This document shows, piece by piece, positions 37,801 to 46,400 of a DNA stretch of 64,000 nt. The position numbers were made by a program, and so were the translations under genes. The stretch comes from Planctomycetaceae bacterium. Its GTDB lineage: Bacteria; Planctomycetota; Planctomycetia; Planctomycetales; Planctomycetaceae. Position 1 is the stretch's first letter; every line of letters begins with the position of its first letter. The stretch is taken from NCBI GenBank assembly GCA_019636285.1, contig JAHBXV010000011.1:62001-126000 (forward strand), written 5' to 3'. The notes beneath the pieces were generated by a model. It made no database searches. It had not been told where the DNA came from and saw only the letters and a list, made by a program, of their open reading frames with translations.

Positions 37801-39966
37801 ATCCTGTTCGACGGCTTCGAAGTCGTCGTCAATGGCCGCCTCGCTCGAAACAGCTTTGTCGGAACTGCTCCCACGGCTGGCCCCGGCATCGGCGGCACGC
37901 TCGAAGACGGCGGTCTGTTCTTCGACATCGGCAACCAGAACCCGGCCGATACGAACACCTTCACCGGCAACACCGACGCCCATATCGGGATCATTCTCTC
38001 GGGCGACTCCATCAGTCGGATTCGCATCGAAAACCAGGACTTCAGCAATGCGGTCAACGGGTCCAACCTGAACTTCGACGGTGAAGGTATCGCGATCCTG
38101 TTGCGAGACGCCGCGATCCTCGACGGCTACATCCGCAGTTCGACGTTCACCAACAACCAGGCGGACGGTATCCGGTTCGAGATCAACGGCACCCGCCAGA
38201 CACAATTCACCAGCCTGCGTGACTTCGTGATCGGTGGAACCCCTGCCCAGGGGAACATCATCTCGAACAACGGTCAGAACGGGATTCAGATCGATCGCTT
38301 CGGCACCGGACAGGCCGGAACGAACCTCAACGATGCCGACCCGAACAACGACGTCTTCGTGCGGATTCTCAACAACGAGATCAACGAGAACGGTCAGAAC
38401 GGAATTTTCCTGAGTGCAGCCGGTGCCCAGACAGTTGACGGGTACTTCATCCAGGGCAACCAGATCAACACGAACGGCCTCAACGGCATCCACATGTTCG
38501 TGCGGGGTGACGCGAACATCGACGCCCGAATCGACCGCAACGAAATCTGCTTCAATAACCTCAGCGGGATTCGCACCAGCGAACTCGTGAACACCGGGAC
38601 GGATGCTCGCGGAGTCGGCGGCATCTGGACCAACAACGTCATCGCCCAGAACGGCGACGACGGGATCTGGCTCGACGCGGCCAGCAACAACCTGCTCATC
38701 GGGACGACGGTCGGAACCGTGGGCGGCAACCAGATTCTCGATAACGGACTCAACGGGATTCAGGTCACCGGTCCTGGCTCGGTCACGATTGGCGGAAACC
38801 TGATCGACGGCAACGGCGTTAATGCTGGCGGAATTGAGATTGCGGGCGTGAACGCGGGCAACCACCGTCCGTTCCTGGATCTGACGCTCGTTAACAACGA
38901 TATCACCAACAACCTGGGTGACGGCGTGGAATTCGCGATCGCGACTAACTTCTTCGGGTTCGGCAGCAGCCTGACCATGGATAACAACAACGTCGCATTC
39001 AACAGCGGACGCGGGGTCGACATCCTCAACCGGACCGACAACGACATTCAGGTTTCGATGACCAACAACCTGATTTCCAACAACTTCCTGGAAGGGGTCT
39101 ACATCGTCAATACCTCCTCCGACACGCAGACCAACGACAACATCACGGCCCGTGCGGCAGGCGGAGACCCCTTTGCCCTCGATAACAATGGAACGATCTT
39201 CCGAACGCCGAATATCGACATTTTCTTCGACAACAACGAAGTGACCGCGAACGGCGTGGGAAGTGCCTTCGACGCCACCGGTGTCGTGGTCCGGGTCGGT
39301 ACCTCCAACGCCAGCACCTCTCCATTCGACAATGGTGGATTTGCCTCGAATCGCGCCGGTGTCCGAATGACCTTGACCAACAGCACCATCCTGGGCAACC
39401 AGGGTGAAGACCTGTCGTTCGAATCATTCGTCTCGACCGAAAACCCTGGCACCACGGCCGGAACCTGGAACCAGAACGAGTTCACGATCACGCCTCCGTA
39501 TAACTCGGATCCCCTGGCACGGCTCGACCTGATCTTTGGCAACAACACCTTTGGGGCCAACTTCGGCGATCAGGTCAACGGCGTGAACAACGGCCTCGGG
39601 GTGGGAAGCAACAACATCGACCGCGTCGCCTATTACAACAACCCGGAAGGGGTCTTCAAATCGCGTCTGAACAACATTCAGCCTCCGAACATTCCCGGAC
39701 CATTCACCAGTGCGACTCGTCGTCGTAATGCCCAGCGTCAGGCGGCCCGACTGCCGTTCCTCGATGCTCCGAACGTGCCACCGGGCTTGAACTACCTGTA
39801 TCCGGGCACCGGGGCCAGCACCTTCCGTGTCCGCGGCCTGAACCCCGGCGACCTGGCACCGTTCCTACTCGACAACGTCCCGTACAACGATACGGGTGAT
39901 GCCAACGGCTTCTTCCTGCCCAACTCGATTACGGGCGAACTGCCGTACGGTTGGGGCCAGTTCTAA
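34843..39966 (+). CDS. Giant inverse-autotransporter-like beta-helix surface protein
   Basis: The 1707-aa product has a signal peptide (MKRFFKRCLYGLVASTVLTG, cleavage near ARAQ). Residues about 80-335 match the inverse-autotransporter beta-barrel pattern (alternating aromatic strands such as RYFDMRANGYLP, GRYGVNGYVGFYFF, EDLSIGVQMTDDHEFG). From about residue 350 the passenger consists of right-handed parallel beta-helix repeats rich in NNNxxxNG and GIxxxG (for example FNNNGGNGLQINAS). Two Ca-binding-like inserts have dockerin/thrombospondin type 3-like DxNxNG units (about 554-630 and 833-853). The C-terminus lacks an outer barrel. An outer-membrane-anchored adhesin or fibre is the likely role. 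The start has GGAG at 34833-34836. Confidence 0.83.
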   Translation: MKRFFKRCLYGLVASTVLTGSARAQEAPNAGSVRISDQPSAEAALAPAPTPDSYYTYGGPGTASVNGSAFSYTSVDAVFAPRYYVDARGGNLYGYDDGYTSIGAFVPQMSIDRNSVFFADFRAFATNQGRAGTSVGFGFREYMEDLDRLFGAAVSIDYDDGHSESFQQVVLSLESLGRYFDMRANGYLPVGPDTKLFGRRVLTNTATPFQNSILIDTVHYIESAYGGFDIEVGGPMPLLGRYGVNGYVGFYFFSNSTGGDFTGVSGRINAQINEDLSIGVQMTDDHEFGTNAQIQVAVTLPDGPPNRWLRNLSVRDRLTENLVRNYRVTVSQEGRVVKEGVSNPDTGNPYFVVYVDPDGPVGGVENGSGTWEDPYRLLASADAVAAADIVFVSPRTTGTGFENLDTGFTLNNNQRLWGTTTDHSLLTTYGLVNLPALESGALPIISNVTPGTSVITLANNNEVSGFEINGTNGGPTPDTPFNRGISGTGITGFNINNNYFVNTLVGVDITHTGSATGVLTNNVVIGAGGQSVGGFFVTHNGGTLDLTINNPGETDLNGNGIVDANEDRNGDGILNPGFANIQGEDANRNGVLDPTEDTNNNGILDPGEDTNGNGVLDFAEDQNGNGQIDGGTAIRVVGTGAGTVINARQPGGIFGNTITTSGQGIHVRAADSAVVNLDLVDNSVTLGNDPDGWGIRLEADDALLNLLSYIDNVTQNNQGDGGQFFATNGGEMQISSLSSTQFNNNGGNGLQINASYGSLIEVRDPVTGDLVPISQSEFNNNGENGLLVVSATGSTINMLIGNPDAGGVDNTFNNNGSSTDGGSGLLMMTRSEDLDADGVFDLPGEDLNGDGIFQTTSGIINTWIVNAQADNNGSGLTLTPGKPVMDGNSSIGSGFAFDLNGGEINLATFADNEANGNTLDGVSIVASNGSVLTTPTFARNNLSNNTRAGLFVGGFLGSPGATPDSIVNLNSIVDNNFDRTTSGTSGILFDGFEVVVNGRLARNSFVGTAPTAGPGIGGTLEDGGLFFDIGNQNPADTNTFTGNTDAHIGIILSGDSISRIRIENQDFSNAVNGSNLNFDGEGIAILLRDAAILDGYIRSSTFTNNQADGIRFEINGTRQTQFTSLRDFVIGGTPAQGNIISNNGQNGIQIDRFGTGQAGTNLNDADPNNDVFVRILNNEINENGQNGIFLSAAGAQTVDGYFIQGNQINTNGLNGIHMFVRGDANIDARIDRNEICFNNLSGIRTSELVNTGTDARGVGGIWTNNVIAQNGDDGIWLDAASNNLLIGTTVGTVGGNQILDNGLNGIQVTGPGSVTIGGNLIDGNGVNAGGIEIAGVNAGNHRPFLDLTLVNNDITNNLGDGVEFAIATNFFGFGSSLTMDNNNVAFNSGRGVDILNRTDNDIQVSMTNNLISNNFLEGVYIVNTSSDTQTNDNITARAAGGDPFALDNNGTIFRTPNIDIFFDNNEVTANGVGSAFDATGVVVRVGTSNASTSPFDNGGFASNRAGVRMTLTNSTILGNQGEDLSFESFVSTENPGTTAGTWNQNEFTITPPYNSDPLARLDLIFGNNTFGANFGDQVNGVNNGLGVGSNNIDRVAYYNNPEGVFKSRLNNIQPPNIPGPFTSATRRRNAQRQAARLPFLDAPNVPPGLNYLYPGTGASTFRVRGLNPGDLAPFLLDNVPYNDTGDANGFFLPNSITGELPYGWGQF

Positions 39967-39993
39967 CCGACTGACGGGATGATCCGACAACCT

Positions 39994-40023
39994 CGACACC
40001 TCGTCGCTTGCGGCGAGGTGTCG
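39994..40023. terminator. Hairpin after the giant surface-protein gene
   Basis: A perfect 10-bp stem CGACACCTCG (39994-40003) and CGAGGTGTCG (40014-40023) lies 27 bases past the stop codon. It has no proper T-run, so it may be a weak terminator or a stabilising hairpin. Confidence 0.5.
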
Positions 40024-40071
40024 TCGCTTTGGGGCTTCGCCGTCGAATGCACTAGCACGCACTCCGCGAAG

Positions 40072-40129
40072 TAACCCGCAGCGTCCGCGAGGGCGAAGTC
40101 AGAACTTCCCTCGCTCACGCTTCGGGTTA
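40072..40129. repeat. Inverted-repeat element, family F (single copy)
   Basis: TAACCCG (40072-40078) pairs with CGGGTTA (40123-40129). Further pairing occurs inside (CGCGAGGG at 40087-40094 with CCCTCGCT at 40108-40115, one mismatch). The core CCCTCGCTCACGCTTCGGG resembles a repeat I recall from planctomycete genomes. Only one copy is seen here, between convergent genes. Confidence 0.6.
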
Positions 40130-40151
40130 ACGAAAATCTGAGTTGGCGAAC

Positions 40152-40946
40152 CTAACGCGCCGTTTCGGGATCGAAGCCGCGAATGAGCTCTTCGTCCCAC
40201 TCTTCCAGTAGCGGCCAGCCCAACGCGCACGTGCCGAAATCGGGCAGGTAGAGGTACCCCTTCAGGCGGTCGATCGTTTTCTGGATCATTTCCGGCCGCT
40301 TCCGGAAGACCGGGCCGTGACTGGGAAGCAGCCAGTCGACATCGGCGTCGCGAATCCGCTCCAGGCTCGTGATGAAGTCTTCGATGTTCGACCCATGATG
40401 CGCGTCGATGTTTCCGACGCCGCCATCGCGGTAGATGTTGTCGCCGGAAAATAGCAGCCGCCCCAGCCGGAACGCGAGTTGGCCTGATGTGTGTCCCGGC
40501 GTGTTCCAGACTTCCAGTTCCAGCGATCCGAGCTTCAGGACGTCGCCTTCATTGATCTCCTGCTGGATCTCGATGGGTGGCAGGTCGATCGCAATTCCCT
40601 GGGCGGAGATCTCCGCATACGTCGCGATACGGTCTGGCGACTCGAGCAGTTTCTTGGCATCGGGATGACCGACCGTGATCGCGGACGGCAACAGTTCCTG
40701 CAACCGCTTCATCCCCTGGATGTGGTCCACGTCGGCATGAGTCGCGACGAGGTACTTGCAATGGGCCAACGAGAAATCCATCTGCCGGATCAGGTCGACA
40801 ATCTCTTCGGCCGTGTCTTCGTAGCCGATGTCGATAATCATCCAATCGGGCCCGTCGAAGACGACGTACACCGAACACCCCAGCCGCTGCCGCGATTGGT
40901 AGTTCATCTCCAGAACGTGGGGAAACAACTCGCGACGGGCAAGCAT
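40152..40946 (-). CDS. Metallo-beta-lactamase-fold hydrolase
   Basis: The product (264 aa from ATG 40946) is an MBL-fold protein. The motif [10 protein letters not shown] matches HxHxDH except that the second His is replaced by Asp. Later motifs are [10 protein letters not shown] (His), SGDNIY (Asp) and LPSHGPVF (His). The fold hydrolyses thioesters, phosphoesters or lactams with two metals; the substrate is not predictable. In-frame GTG 40952 is an alternative start, but no ribosome-binding site decides between them. The gene lies convergent to the giant surface-protein gene. Confidence 0.78.
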   Translation of the reverse strand: MLARRELFPHVLEMNYQSRQRLGCSVYVVFDGPDWMIIDIGYEDTAEEIVDLIRQMDFSLAHCKYLVATHADVDHIQGMKRLQELLPSAITVGHPDAKKLLESPDRIATYAEISAQGIAIDLPPIEIQQEINEGDVLKLGSLELEVWNTPGHTSGQLAFRLGRLLFSGDNIYRDGGVGNIDAHHGSNIEDFITSLERIRDADVDWLLPSHGPVFRKRPEMIQKTIDRLKGYLYLPDFGTCALGWPLLEEWDEELIRGFDPETAR

Positions 40947-41068
40947 GGGCACACAAATTCAGCAAACGGGGACGGAACCAATCAGCCAACTTGAGGAATT
41001 CTAAGGCTTTGGCATTTCAGCGACAACAGCCACGGCTGATCACGGACGATCCGCCGGGCTGACAGCGG

Positions 41069-42019
41069 TCACGAACCTGCCCCGCAACGGTCTCCGACCT
41101 GGACCGAACGACCTCGCAGAAACTCGGCGGCGGACATCGCCCGTTTGGCATCGGGCTGCACCGATTCGACAACCAACGATCCTTCGCCGCATTGCACCCG
41201 AAACCCGTCTGACGAGACTTCGACGACGGATCCCGGCGCGGCGGAACTTGTCTCCGCGATCGGCTGGGCCTTGAGGATCCTGAGCCTGAGCGGCGATTTG
41301 TCGGATTGATGAAGAAATGTGAACGGCCCCGGCCAGGGCTGCATCCCCCGGATGTGACATTCCACCTCCCTGGCCGTCCGACCCCAGTCGATAAGCCCGT
41401 CTTCCTTCCGCAGCTTGCCAACATGCGTTGCCCCGGCGTGATCCTGCTCCCCGGCAACGCTTCGACCGGTGGCCACTTCGTCCAGAACGCTGAGCAGCAG
41501 CGGGACCGCCAGCGGCCCCAGACGGCTTTCCAGCTCTCCTGTCGTTTCGTCCGAACCGATCGGTGTCGAGACCATCCCGAGAATAGGCCCCGCGTCGAGC
41601 TGCTTGACCAGACGAATAATCGTGACTCCCGATTCGGCATCGCCGTTGAGGACGGCGGCATGAATGGGCGTCGCTCCGCGATACAAGGGCAGCAGCGACG
41701 CATGCACGTTGAGCATCCCGTGCGGCGGAAGGTCGAGCACTTTCTGCGACAACATTTGCCCGTACGCGGCAACAACGCCGACATCGGGCGCAAGGGCCGT
41801 TAATTCCGCCACCGCTTCGGGGGCAGAGATCTTCACGGGCTGTAAAACGGGAAGTCCCCGTTCCTCGGCAAGCACTTTGAGGGGATTGACATGACGATGA
41901 TGGCCAGCCCCGGACTTGTCCGGCTGCGTGACCAGCCCGACGACCTCATGGGCCGAATCGAGTAACCCCTGAAAGACCGGCAAAGCAAGCGGCCCCGCCC
42001 CCAGAAACACGATCCGCAA
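41069..42019 (-). CDS. fmt: Methionyl-tRNA formyltransferase
   Basis: The 316-aa product formylates initiator Met-tRNA. The catalytic Asn104 and His106 lie in GMLNVHASLLPLYRGATPIH, and Asp142 in KQLDAGPILG. The N-terminal MRIVFLGAGPLALPVFQGLL binds the 10-formyl-THF, and the C-terminal OB-like domain follows from about residue 210. Length and order match the family. It lies downstream of def on the same strand, a common def-fmt pairing. A 109-base gap between the genes is filled by tandem repeats. Confidence 0.93.
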   Translation of the reverse strand: MRIVFLGAGPLALPVFQGLLDSAHEVVGLVTQPDKSGAGHHRHVNPLKVLAEERGLPVLQPVKISAPEAVAELTALAPDVGVVAAYGQMLSQKVLDLPPHGMLNVHASLLPLYRGATPIHAAVLNGDAESGVTIIRLVKQLDAGPILGMVSTPIGSDETTGELESRLGPLAVPLLLSVLDEVATGRSVAGEQDHAGATHVGKLRKEDGLIDWGRTAREVECHIRGMQPWPGPFTFLHQSDKSPLRLRILKAQPIAETSSAAPGSVVEVSSDGFRVQCGEGSLVVESVQPDAKRAMSAAEFLRGRSVQVGDRCGAGS

Positions 42020-42042
42020 CGAAACACCGCCTCTCCGCGAGT

Positions 42043-42146
42043 CTTGCTTTACACACCTTCGGCGCGGACTTGTCTTCTACGCCTTCGGCACGGTCTTGTC
42101 TTCTACGCCTTCGGCACGGTCTTGTCTTCTACGCCTTCGGCTCCCG
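42043..42146. repeat. 26-bp tandem repeat at the def-fmt junction
   Basis: Four 26-base units (42043-42068 diverged, then 42069-42094, 42095-42120 and 42121-42146) share CTTGTCTTCTACGCCTTCGG. On the minus strand each unit repeats the last codons of def and its TAG stop, so the array is a duplication of the 3' end of def into the intergenic space before fmt. Confidence 0.93.
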
Positions 42147-42707
42147 CTCGCCAAGTTGGCGGAGGACGACCTCGTCGGCCGGAATCTTCCCCTGCTCCTG
42201 GCCGCGACGATACTGCGTCTCGAAGTCGGCAATCACCGGGTCGAGCGGTCGTCGGATCGTCTCCGTCATGCGATCAATAAATAGCACGCCATCGAGATGG
42301 TCGTTTTCGTGCTGGACAGCGCGAGCCGCCAGGTCATCGCCGGAAACCTCGAACGCATTTCCCTGAAGGTCGAACGCTTCGACAACGATGTTCGCCGAAC
42401 GCCGGACGTTCCCATACAACCCCGGAAAACTGAGGCAGCCCTCTTCCGCCTCAACCGTCCCTTTGCGTTTGAGAATCTCGGGATTGATGAAGACGACTTC
42501 CTCGTCCTTCTCCGCCGGGTCTCCCGTCAGATTGAGCACGAATAGCCGCCAAGGCAGCGCCACCTGGTTGGCGGCCAGACCGATCCCCTTGTGGGCATAC
42601 ATCAGCTCGAGCATCTCGGCCACGACGCGCCGCACGTCGGCATTGATTTCCTGAACCGGCTTGGACTTCCACCGCAACGCCGGGTGCGGGTAGACAACAA
42701 TTTCCAT
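42129..42707 (-). CDS. def: Peptide deformylase
   Basis: The 192-aa product removes the formyl group from nascent N-formyl-Met proteins. All three family motifs are present: GIGLAANQ (41-48), EEGCLS (89-93 region, Cys91 metal ligand) and QHENDHLDG (His133, Glu134, His137). ATG 42707 is the family start because MEIVVYPHPALR opens the fold; an upstream in-frame ATG at 42758 is unlikely. A C-terminal tail (VLRQLGEREPKA) ends inside the tandem repeat. It is cotranscribed with fmt, probably. Confidence 0.93.
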   Translation of the reverse strand: MEIVVYPHPALRWKSKPVQEINADVRRVVAEMLELMYAHKGIGLAANQVALPWRLFVLNLTGDPAEKDEEVVFINPEILKRKGTVEAEEGCLSFPGLYGNVRRSANIVVEAFDLQGNAFEVSGDDLAARAVQHENDHLDGVLFIDRMTETIRRPLDPVIADFETQYRRGQEQGKIPADEVVLRQLGEREPKA

Positions 42708-42836
42708 CACGTTCACCGTCAAAATCTGGCTGAAAACGGCCTCCGGCCGCGCGAACACGCCAGTATAGTTCCCTCGACGGGATTCGTGAAGCGGTTCGCT
42801 AAACGGATGAACAAGTGAAGGAAGTCAACGGGACTT

Positions 42837-43091
42837 CTATCGCCGAGCCCAGACCGCGGTGACGTTTACGAGACGTTTTTCAGGGGTCACGAAGAATTCG
42901 ACTCCCAGCGGGTCCACAAGAAGGACTCGGACCACCCCATCTCGTGACTCGCCCTCACGTTCCGGATCCTGGGAGAGGGCCTCGTCAATTCGTTGGGCCG
43001 CTTCCCCCAAACGAGCGCGATAACGAGAGCCCAGCCAGATTCGTGCCAACTCGGATTCGGCAGCCCCTGTCCAAATGACGGTGAACTTCAT
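42837..43091 (-). CDS. ParE/RelE-like toxin
   Basis: The 84-aa product looks like a RelE/ParE-superfamily toxin: a basic, compact alpha/beta fold with VIWTGAAESELARIWL at the start and a C-terminal VEFFVTPEKRLVNVTAVW strand pair. It lies 36 bases behind a small antitoxin-type gene in the same direction. Members of the family inhibit gyrase (ParE) or cut mRNA (RelE); the target cannot be told here. The start is ATG 43091. Confidence 0.75.
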   Translation of the reverse strand: MKFTVIWTGAAESELARIWLGSRYRARLGEAAQRIDEALSQDPEREGESRDGVVRVLLVDPLGVEFFVTPEKRLVNVTAVWARR

Positions 43092-43127
43092 TCCGTTATC
43101 CGTCTGATATGAGGCATGCGGACATGT

Positions 43128-43352
43128 TCAGTCGACGGGGAGTTCAGCAAGGATTTCGGCAAGACTTCGCCCAGTCCCGGGGTTAGCCGCTCGGCGCTTG
43201 GACTCTTCATCCGACAACGGCGACAGGCTCTTGGCGTCGATTCGCCGGAAGACGCCGAGGCAGCGGCCGCTGGCGTCATACAGCACCACTTCGGATTCCC
43301 CTCCCTCTTCCAGGGCACGGGCGACCTGATCGTCCAGAATGACTTTCGGCAT
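43128..43352 (-). CDS. Putative antitoxin partner of the ParE/RelE-like toxin
   Basis: The 74-aa product, from ATG 43352, is small, acidic and precedes the toxin gene (spacing 36 bases). It starts with MPKVILDDQVARALEEGGES and ends with SLAEILAELPVD, a pattern of a beta-strand followed by helices. No classical DNA-binding motif is obvious, so the antitoxin assignment rests on gene order and size. An in-frame ATG at 43406 is an alternative but adds unlike sequence. Confidence 0.6.
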   Translation of the reverse strand: MPKVILDDQVARALEEGGESEVVLYDASGRCLGVFRRIDAKSLSPLSDEESKRRAANPGTGRSLAEILAELPVD

Positions 43353-43470
43353 GCGGTTCTCCTCATAACGGACGGATGCGCTTTCAATCGTAGCCGATTG
43401 CGGCATCGGGGAATATCCCCCACAATGATGGCTCGCTCGAGGTCGCCTTCCCTACCGGAGCCTCCCCCCG

Positions 43471-46400
43471 ATGCCTCTTCACGCCGCCCTGAGATCTGTC
43501 ACCTGCCTCTTCGCCCTCAGCCTTCCGTTCTCCGCGACCCTCGCCGTCGATCCTAAGGTGCCTGACGGCTTCACAATCGAAAAAGTCGCTGGGCATCCTC
43601 TGCTTGAGCGCCCGATCTTCGCCGGGTTCGATGAAACCGGCCGCCTGTTCGTCGGCGAGTCCAACGGCGAAAACCTCCGCCGCGACGAAATGCTGGCGAA
43701 AAAGCCGCACTGGATTTCCTGCCTGGAAGACACCGACGGCGACGGCGTCTTCGACAAGTCGACTCGCTTCGTCGAAGACATCACCCTGCCGCAGGGCTGC
43801 CTGTGGTATCGCGGCTCGCTGTATGCCGCCTGCCCGCCGAGCATCTGGAAGTTCACCGACACGGACGGCGACGGCAAAGCGGACGAGCGCAAAGAAATCC
43901 TCACCGGCTTCGGCTTCAGCGGTAATGCCTGCGACACGCACGGCCCCTTCCTTAGCCCCACCGGCCGGTTCTACATCGTGCAAGGCCGCCACGGCCACGA
44001 GTTCAAGGACGAAAACGGCAACGTCTACAGCAAAGGGAAGGCGGGCCGCATCTATTCCTGCCGTCCCGATGGCAGCGACGTCCGGGTGCATGCGGGCGGC
44101 GGATTCGACAACCCGGTCGAAGTCGATTTCACCGAAGAAGGCGAATGCATCGGCACCGTCAATATCCTCTATCGCGACCGTGGCGACTGCCTGATGCACT
44201 GGGTCGAAGGGGGCGTCTATCCCCGCGAAGACCAGGCCGACGCCGTCGCCGAATTCAAGTGGACCGGCGGCTTGCTCGGCCCTGTCCACAACCTGGGCCA
44301 CGTCGCCTGTTCCGGAATCATGCGCTACCGCGGCACCCACTTCGGCGATGAATTCAAGAACACCTGGTTCTTCACCGAGTTCAACACGCACAAAGTCCGT
44401 TACGCCGAACTGAAGCGGGCAGGCTCGACCTTCACCGCCGACGTCCACGAATTCCTGCACTGCGACGACGGCGACTTCCATCCAACCGACGTCCTCGAAG
44501 ACGCCGATGGCTCGCTCCTCGTGCTAAACACCGGGGCCTGGTTCCTCAACGGCTGCCCGACCTCACGGGTCTCGAAGCCGGAGATTTATGGGGGGATTTA
44601 TCGGATTAGGAAAATCGGTGGAACCATTGTGGAGGATCCGCGAGGAACGAAGTTGGACCTGGCGAAGCAGTCGCCGGAAGTCTGGATCCAGCATCTCAAC
44701 GACCGTCGTTTCGCCGTCCGAGCAGTAGCAAAGAACCTGCTGGGACAAATGACCGCCTATAACTGGCATCTTGCAGTAGGCAGACATCAAGCTGGCGAAC
44801 TTCATACTGACCAAGAATCACCTATTCAATTAGATCGCCATTATCCAATTGCCGAGAGTGCGATCAGCGCGAATGCCAACTATTGGGCCTGCTTACCCAA
44901 TGCGTTCGAAAGTACGGACGTCACCCTCCGGACAGTCTCCGCAAACTCTGTCGCGGACTATGCGAAAATTCCGAGTCATTTCTCGGACATTGTCTACGGG
45001 CTGTCGCTGTTGTTGGATGACGAACATCCTCAGACTCGCCACGCAGCCATTCAAGCAATCAGTCGGTTGGCTCCAAAGATTCAAAGTCACCTTGAGGGGC
45101 GTGATGTACCTGGTTTGGTCGAGAAACTCTTACTGGCAGCACAGTCAGAACAAAACGACAGTTTTCTTGATCATCAGATCATTGTTGCTCTCATGAGATT
45201 GGCGAGTACAAAGCAATTAGCTGATGAAATAAAAGCCGGCCACTCCAAGAGTCAACGTGCGGCCCTCATCGCCCTCGACCAGATGGACGACTCCCCGCTC
45301 ACACGCGACATGGTCCTGCCCCTGCTCTCATCCGATGACTCGCGGCTGCAACAAACCGCCCTGGAAGTCATCGCGCGTCATCCCGGTTGGGCCGCCGAAA
45401 CGCTGGCGCTGCTCAAAACGTGGATTGCCGAACCCGATCTGAATGCCGACCGGGCGAATGCTCTTCGCGGTTTCCTGCTCGCGCAACTGAATGATGCCGC
45501 CGTACAGGAGTTCCTTGCCCAAACGCTGCGTGCCCCGGATACCAGCAACGGCGTGCGAGCGCTGTTGTGGGAAGTTCTCCAACGATCGACGCTCGCCGCC
45601 TGGCCGGAGTCGTTCCATCCGCTGCTGGCAGAAGCCCTCGGCAGTCCAAACGGCGATGTGGTTCTGGCGGCGCTGCGAATCGTCACGCAACGCTCATTGA
45701 CGGGCTTCGACGAAGGCGTCCGGCGACTAACGCTCGATGACAGCCGGTCGCTGGCCATCCGTTGCGAAGCCGTGGCGGCGCTCGGGATGACGCCGAACGT
45801 GCTCGATGACGCCGTCTTTCAATCACTGGCCGATCGCCTCGGGCAGGAAGACGCTTCGTCCGACGAAAAAGCGATGATCGGGCGGGCCCTGGGGAATGGT
45901 CCGCTGAGCGAATCACAACTCGCCAAGCTGACCGCCGTGTTCGATGCCGCCGGTCCGCTGGTCGCTCCCGTGCTCATCAAGGCGTTCGCGCGATCCACGA
46001 ACGAAGAACTCGGCCTGTCGCTGGTGACGGCGCTCCTGGCCACCGATGCCTCCGCCAGCGTCGCGCCCGATGAACTGGCGGCTCTGCTCCGCAAGTATCC
46101 CGAGGGCGTGCGCAAAAACGCGGAACCCCTCTTCAAGAAACTCGGCATCGACCCTGTCGCCCAGGAAGCGCGGTTGGCCGAATTGTCGCCGCTGGTGGAC
46201 GGCGGCGACCCAGCCGCCGGGCGGAACATTTTCTTTGGCCGCAAGGCGGCTTGCGGCTCCTGTCACGCCGTCGGGAGCGAAGGCGGCCGCGTCGGTCCCC
46301 ACCTCACGACGATTGGTGCCAGCCGATCTGCCAAAGACCTCCTGGAAGCCATCGTCTACCCGAGCGCGAGCTTCGTGAACGGCTATCGCACGACGCTGGT

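Noticed and set aside
34432-38865. A 1477-codon open frame antisense to the giant surface-protein gene
   Set aside because: It is the mirror of a GC-rich, NNC/NNG-biased coding sequence whose plus-strand product has a signal peptide, barrel and beta-helix repeats. The antisense product is a low-information Val/Asp/Arg string with no domain.
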